Shown: positions 60,787 to 64,000 of the stretch, one piece after another
Layout: the number at the start of each line of letters is the position of its first letter
How positions within the stretch are numbered: the first letter of the stretch is position 1
NCBI GenBank assembly: GCA_000328965.1
Contig: KB205945.1
Coordinates: forward strand, 1,674,001 to 1,738,000
From: Ascocoryne sarcoides NRRL 50072
Taxonomy: Eukaryota > Ascomycota > Leotiomycetes > Helotiales > Gelatinodiscaceae
Direction: 5' to 3'
DNA length: 64,000 nt
Position numbers and translations under genes: made by a program
The notes under the pieces: generated by a model
The model's input: the letters and a program-made list of their open reading frames with translations, nothing else
Databases searched by the model: none
What the model was told of the DNA's origin: nothing

Positions 60787-61073
60787 TGTCGCTGGATGCT
60801 ACTGAGGATGGGGTTGTTGATACTCACTAAATTCAGATGACGATAGGTTGAAGCTCACACTGATAAAGCCCGGGCCAGCTTAACTAAGACAAAGGCGGTA
60901 AGCTCAATTTGATATTCTGCCGCCCTCGAACATCTAGAAATATCAGCCTGTCCCATGTGATGAAACCTTCATTACTTTCAATAAATCGACTTTAGTCGCT
61001 TCACAGCGACTATTTGAAATCTGGATGTTGGTTCTGTGGTCACTATTATAGAACCATCATTTTAGTTGCTCTA
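60787..61073. promoter_or_regulatory. Compact divergent promoter
   Basis: Only 287 bp separate the DUF3844 gene start (-) from the predicted start of the next gene (+), the tightest divergent pair in the window. Near 60880 lies GCCCGGGCCAGC, a GC-rich element in an otherwise AT-rich spacer. An in-frame ATG at 61014 would shorten the spacer to 227 bp. Confidence 0.45.
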
Positions 61074-62598
61074 ATGCAAGCGCTTCCAAGGCTCGCCAGC
61101 CGAAAGGCGGGCCTTGACAACTCGATCATGATCAGGGCTATTAGAGCCCGGAGGACAATGTCTTTCTCAAGCAGGTTACCTTCGACAGTATTTCGATCGC
61201 CCCAGAGATTTATGTCCTCGATAACAATGGGTCCGCGGAACCCAAGACAGAGCTCCCAGAGGACCATCTTCTCACTGAGCAGGTTACCATTGAAGCTGGA
61301 ATACCAGCGGCAGAATGGACAGCCAATACAAGTTCAAAAAGTGCGCTTCAGGAGGGCACCAACGCGGGCGAGGTAGGTGTCACTACGCGAACAAAAGAAG
61401 TGAAGGAAATAAGCTAACCTGTATCCTCAGCACTATATCAATAATGATAATTGGATTTTACGCTTGTTACCAACTCTATTCGAAGCTCATCCTAGATCCC
61501 CTCGAGAGTGCAGCGTCAGAGGCGATAAAAAATTTATCGGAGGAAGAAATCAGAGAAATGGAAAGTGAAGAACAGAAGCCATTCTTCATACCATTTCCAG
61601 GAACTACCAAGCAGCTTCCGCCAAAACCGTATAAGGGAAGTGACCCAGAATGGCAGGAATTCGTCAAGTTTAGCAAAGACAAAGATTTAGCAAAACAAGT
61701 CAGAGGTAACAACCTGGTTCCCAATACAAACTATTCTGGTTTTGACATTAGATGCAGATGATCTTGCACAATTTGTCCGAAAAGTTGCTATGCGATCCTC
61801 TGTATTGACATTACGACTTGGGAAAGACTATAAGGTTCGGCGGTGGTGGCTTGACATTGATTTCCCTCATCACGCGCCGCCAGAATTCGAGAGATCTGGG
61901 TATGCATTTTACCTGTAACAATACTTTGAGGAATGTTAGCTCACAAGTGGCATAGAATTGAGATTGGTGACGATTATATAAATTGGGGGACTAGAACTGT
62001 CGATTCTTTGACTGTATTCAGAATTCGACAAGCATTATGGCCTTCGGCTTTATTTCAGTCATTTTGGACTCTCACGAAAGTCTTGGTGGAAGATGATACC
62101 AAACGGCTAGCAAAACTGCTGGGGTTTGAGTCGTCGCCAGCATCATCATTCGATCAACTTCTTGAGCTCAGGCGCCAGCAAATTTCGAAATTGAAAGGGG
62201 TTCAGGCGCCAAATAAAGATGGTCCTACCCCAGCATCGGTGGTTACCGATCCAGCCAAAGCCATTGTTAAAGCCTCCGAGAAAGATATTGCAGGTAAAGG
62301 ACCAGAGGAGGCTCAACTTTCACCAGCTGCAAAAGCAGGCATAGCATTAGGTGTGCATTTTGTGCGCCCTATCTTAGCCTTCAAGAGTAAGCTCGCGCAA
62401 ACTTGGAAACCTGCCCCTCATTACCCACCAAAAGGGTCCATAATCATTTCCGGAATGGTAGAGCTGGAGTCTACAAGAGCATATTTGGTGTTTGATGTAA
62501 AATCAGCGTGGGATCCTAAGACGAAAGAGTTTGATGCGAGGAGCACCATAGTTGTTTTGCGGCGGTGGCAGTTAAAGAAGCAGGGACCTGCAGCATAG
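61074..62598 (+). CDS. Predicted mitochondrial single-pass membrane protein, unknown function
   Basis: Not a family I can name. Exons 61074-61372, 61431-61705, 61758-61899 and 61956-62598 encode 452 residues with all phases consistent. Intron 3 was set to end at CATAG (61955) because this gives ERSG/IEIGDDYINWG; the nearer TTAG and ACAAG sites break the frame. The first about 100 residues are rich in Arg and Ser with almost no acidic residues (RAIRARRTMSFSSRLPSTVF), typical of a mitochondrial presequence. A membrane segment follows (SIMIIGFYACYQLYSKLIL, about 102-120). The matrix or intermembrane-space part includes LRLGKDYKVRRWWLDIDFP and LTVFRIRQALWPSALFQSFW, which look conserved. An alternative start at 61014 adds 20 residues. 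Shares a 287-bp promoter with the DUF3844 gene. Confidence 0.8.
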
Positions 62599-63166
62599 GA
62601 ATGAAAGGGGACAAAATTTCATTGTGAATGGCGTTCGTGGGGCATTGTAGGTGTAGGTTAGCACGGGTATTGGATTGGGCAGGATGACATACAGCGATGA
62701 TCGTGAGTAAATAACAGATTTTTCTTCTTTTATGCTTTCATAATTATACACCCTCGAGAACTCGTGTTTTTACTCTGCATATAGGCAAAGAAAATACTTC
62801 TTTCCAGACTCAATGTTAAAAAGGTGGGAAAGTCATTGACGTCTACGATTTAAGGGTAGCAACGGTATTTTCGGGCTCCTGCCTTGAGGCCAGGGCCGAC
62901 AACGTCACTACCTGATGCAATATCGAACTTGTAAAGTAGTCTTAAGAGCTATATCGTGAGTAATGACACTACTCTTTCATTGTTATGACTTTAGATCACA
63001 GTAATGCTTAGTAGGCGAACCATCCAAAAAGGGCCCAATTTAAAAAGCCAGAAATATTTCCAACTAAATGTTCCAACTCACAACCAAGAAAACAAGAGAG
63101 TATCTTCATCTGCGGTTCACAACAAATCCCATCCACGACGACCTCAACACTTCCCCTCTATGCCAT

Positions 63167-63248
63167 GCTACAGACTCTAAAGTGAAGATAGTGGCCCAAG
63201 TGCAATGCACAGCATCACGTATCTTACCCGGAGCCCAGCTTTTGGACA
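63167..63248. repeat. Direct repeat, copy A
   Basis: Aligns end to end with 63433-63513 (one gap). Shared blocks include GTGCAATGCAC and CCCAGCTTT. About 16 of 17 substitutions between copies are transitions. Confidence 0.85.
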
Positions 63249-63432
63249 CAGAGAAGGCAATAGAGAGTAAGTAGAGCCAATATACCAGGACCAATCTCCA
63301 TCCACATCCATCCGAAGCACCAATCACCCCTCCGCCAAATAAACTCTCACATTATATCTCTATCCATTAACTCGTCAGTCATATACCCAAGTTAGACCTA
63401 GCAAATCGTCACCCTCCTCCCCTTTATTCCGT

Positions 63433-63513
63433 GCTACAAGTTCCAAGGCGAAGAGGTGGTCCATGTGCAATGCACGACATCACGCATCTTGTCTGGAACC
63501 CAGCTTTCGGACA
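63433..63513. repeat. Direct repeat, copy B
   Basis: Partner of 63167-63248 in the same orientation. The similarity may extend weakly to the left (CTTCCCCTCTAT against CTCCCCTTTAT). Confidence 0.85.
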
Positions 63514-63579
63514 TAAGGGGAGATATTAGGAGTGTGTAGCGGCTGTGAAGCCAAAATCAAGACAGAACACCAAAATCTC

Positions 63580-64000
63580 TCAATCGCAGACCCAGATTTC
63601 CGCATCCATGATGAGCTTTACCTTTCTCATTAGAGTTTGCTCCCTGGAAATATGTTAGTTATGCCTTTGAAAGGGTGATATGTCTCGGATGGATAATGGA
63701 AATGGAGAATAGGGCTGTGAGAAAGGAGAGGAGAGGAGAAAGAGCGTGCATACCAGTCCATCCAGTCGACGAACCAACTCCACATGTACCAGGACGATAG
63801 ACACCAGTCCATCGGATCCCAGGGCCAGTCACCTTCGCCATTCGGCGATGGCGAGGATGGTGGTGGTGGATCGGACGGTGGATCGTATTGTGGTGAATAG
63901 GGAGGCGATGATGGGGGGGTCGAATCTTGATTCGGCTGGTTGGAGTTGCTGGCATCTTCCGCTGTCTCCCCTTCCTCAAGTTTCTGCGAGCCTTGCTGGT
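63580..64000 (-). CDS. 3' end of a Trp-rich protein (partial, runs off window)
   Basis: A minus-strand frame open from the right edge encodes an acidic, Pro-rich stretch (EEGETAEDASNSNQPNQD, then TPPSSPPYSPQYDPPSDPPP) followed by a striking Trp-rich segment, GDWPWDPMDWCLSSWYMWSW and FVDWMDW. At 63754 this meets a GTATGC donor. The best terminal exon is 63643-63580 (acceptor TTTCCAG), giving a closed frame EQTLMRKVKLIMDAEIWVCD and stop; this last exon is uncertain. Reading through the donor gives a different end (stop near 63630). The beginning and main domain of the protein lie outside the window, so no function is proposed. Confidence 0.5.

Larger units (their letters stand above)
62599..63579. 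other. Intergenic region with a diverged duplication
   Basis: About 1 kb between the mitochondrial-type gene and the partial gene at the right edge. It contains two copies of an approximately 82-bp sequence 266 bp apart, described separately. No gene is supported. Confidence 0.5.

Noticed and set aside
1..64000. CRISPR arrays, rRNA, prophage, secondary-metabolite cluster
   Set aside because: No evenly spaced repeats with unique spacers, no rRNA-like stretches and no PKS/NRPS/terpene or phage-type genes were seen; the window is a eukaryotic nuclear region.

Overview
The window is nuclear DNA of a filamentous ascomycete (Pezizomycotina). Genes are split by short introns (46-165 bp, mostly 46-77) with GT/AG ends and CTRAC-type branch points. 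There are no operons, and several proteins belong to families found mainly in fungi (DUF1776, DUF3844/Vps3844, Wss1, Mtm1). Placement in Leotiomycetes is only an impression from gene style. I rebuilt exon structures by hand, requiring frame continuity, splice motifs and family motifs at each junction.

Layout: 1-4.1 kb has no recognisable gene. A GH18 chitinase (-) lies at 4.1-5.4 kb. A gene-free stretch leads to the five-finger CPSF30/Yth1 homologue (+) at 8.3-9.1 kb. At 10.6-14.3 kb a DUF1776 membrane protein (-) and an M61-type peptidase homologue with substituted zinc ligands (+) are transcribed divergently. Wss1-type DNA-protein crosslink protease (+, 15.7-17.1 kb) and a secreted pepsin-like protease (+, 18.6-20.0 kb) follow. 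After an AT-rich gap come a C2H2 zinc-finger protein (+, 23.3-25.2 kb), a small two-exon gene (+, 25.9-26.3 kb) and an uncharacterised membrane protein with about ten membrane segments (-, 26.9-28.9 kb). Adenine phosphoribosyltransferase (+, 32-32.9 kb) and a UVRAG/Vps38-like protein (+, 34.1-35.9 kb) come next; the latter converges on Dph7 (-, 36.7-38.1 kb). A gap with a MITE-like element (38.2-40.2 kb) precedes a divergent pair, an Hrt3/Pof7/FBXO9-type F-box protein (-) and the Mtm1/SLC25A39 carrier (+). Uracil-DNA glycosylase (+, 44.2-45.5 kb) carries an unusual hexapeptide-repeat tail. About 7.7 kb of gene-poor, minisatellite-bearing DNA precedes a 1025-residue protein with a C-terminal Cys-rich domain (+, 53.1-56.3 kb). 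The right end holds a DUF3844 protein (-) divergent from a predicted mitochondrial membrane protein (+), a diverged tandem duplication, and the 3' end of a Trp-rich protein running off the window (-).

These are mostly housekeeping genes, independently transcribed. Wss1 and Ung1 both serve genome maintenance, but they are 27 kb apart and nothing suggests a cluster. I see no biosynthetic cluster, CRISPR array, rRNA gene, confident tRNA or intact transposon. The points most worth a second look are the probable pseudopeptidase, the glycosylase repeat tail, two foldback/MITE-like elements, the duplication whose copies differ almost only by transitions, and several conserved-looking proteins of unknown function.
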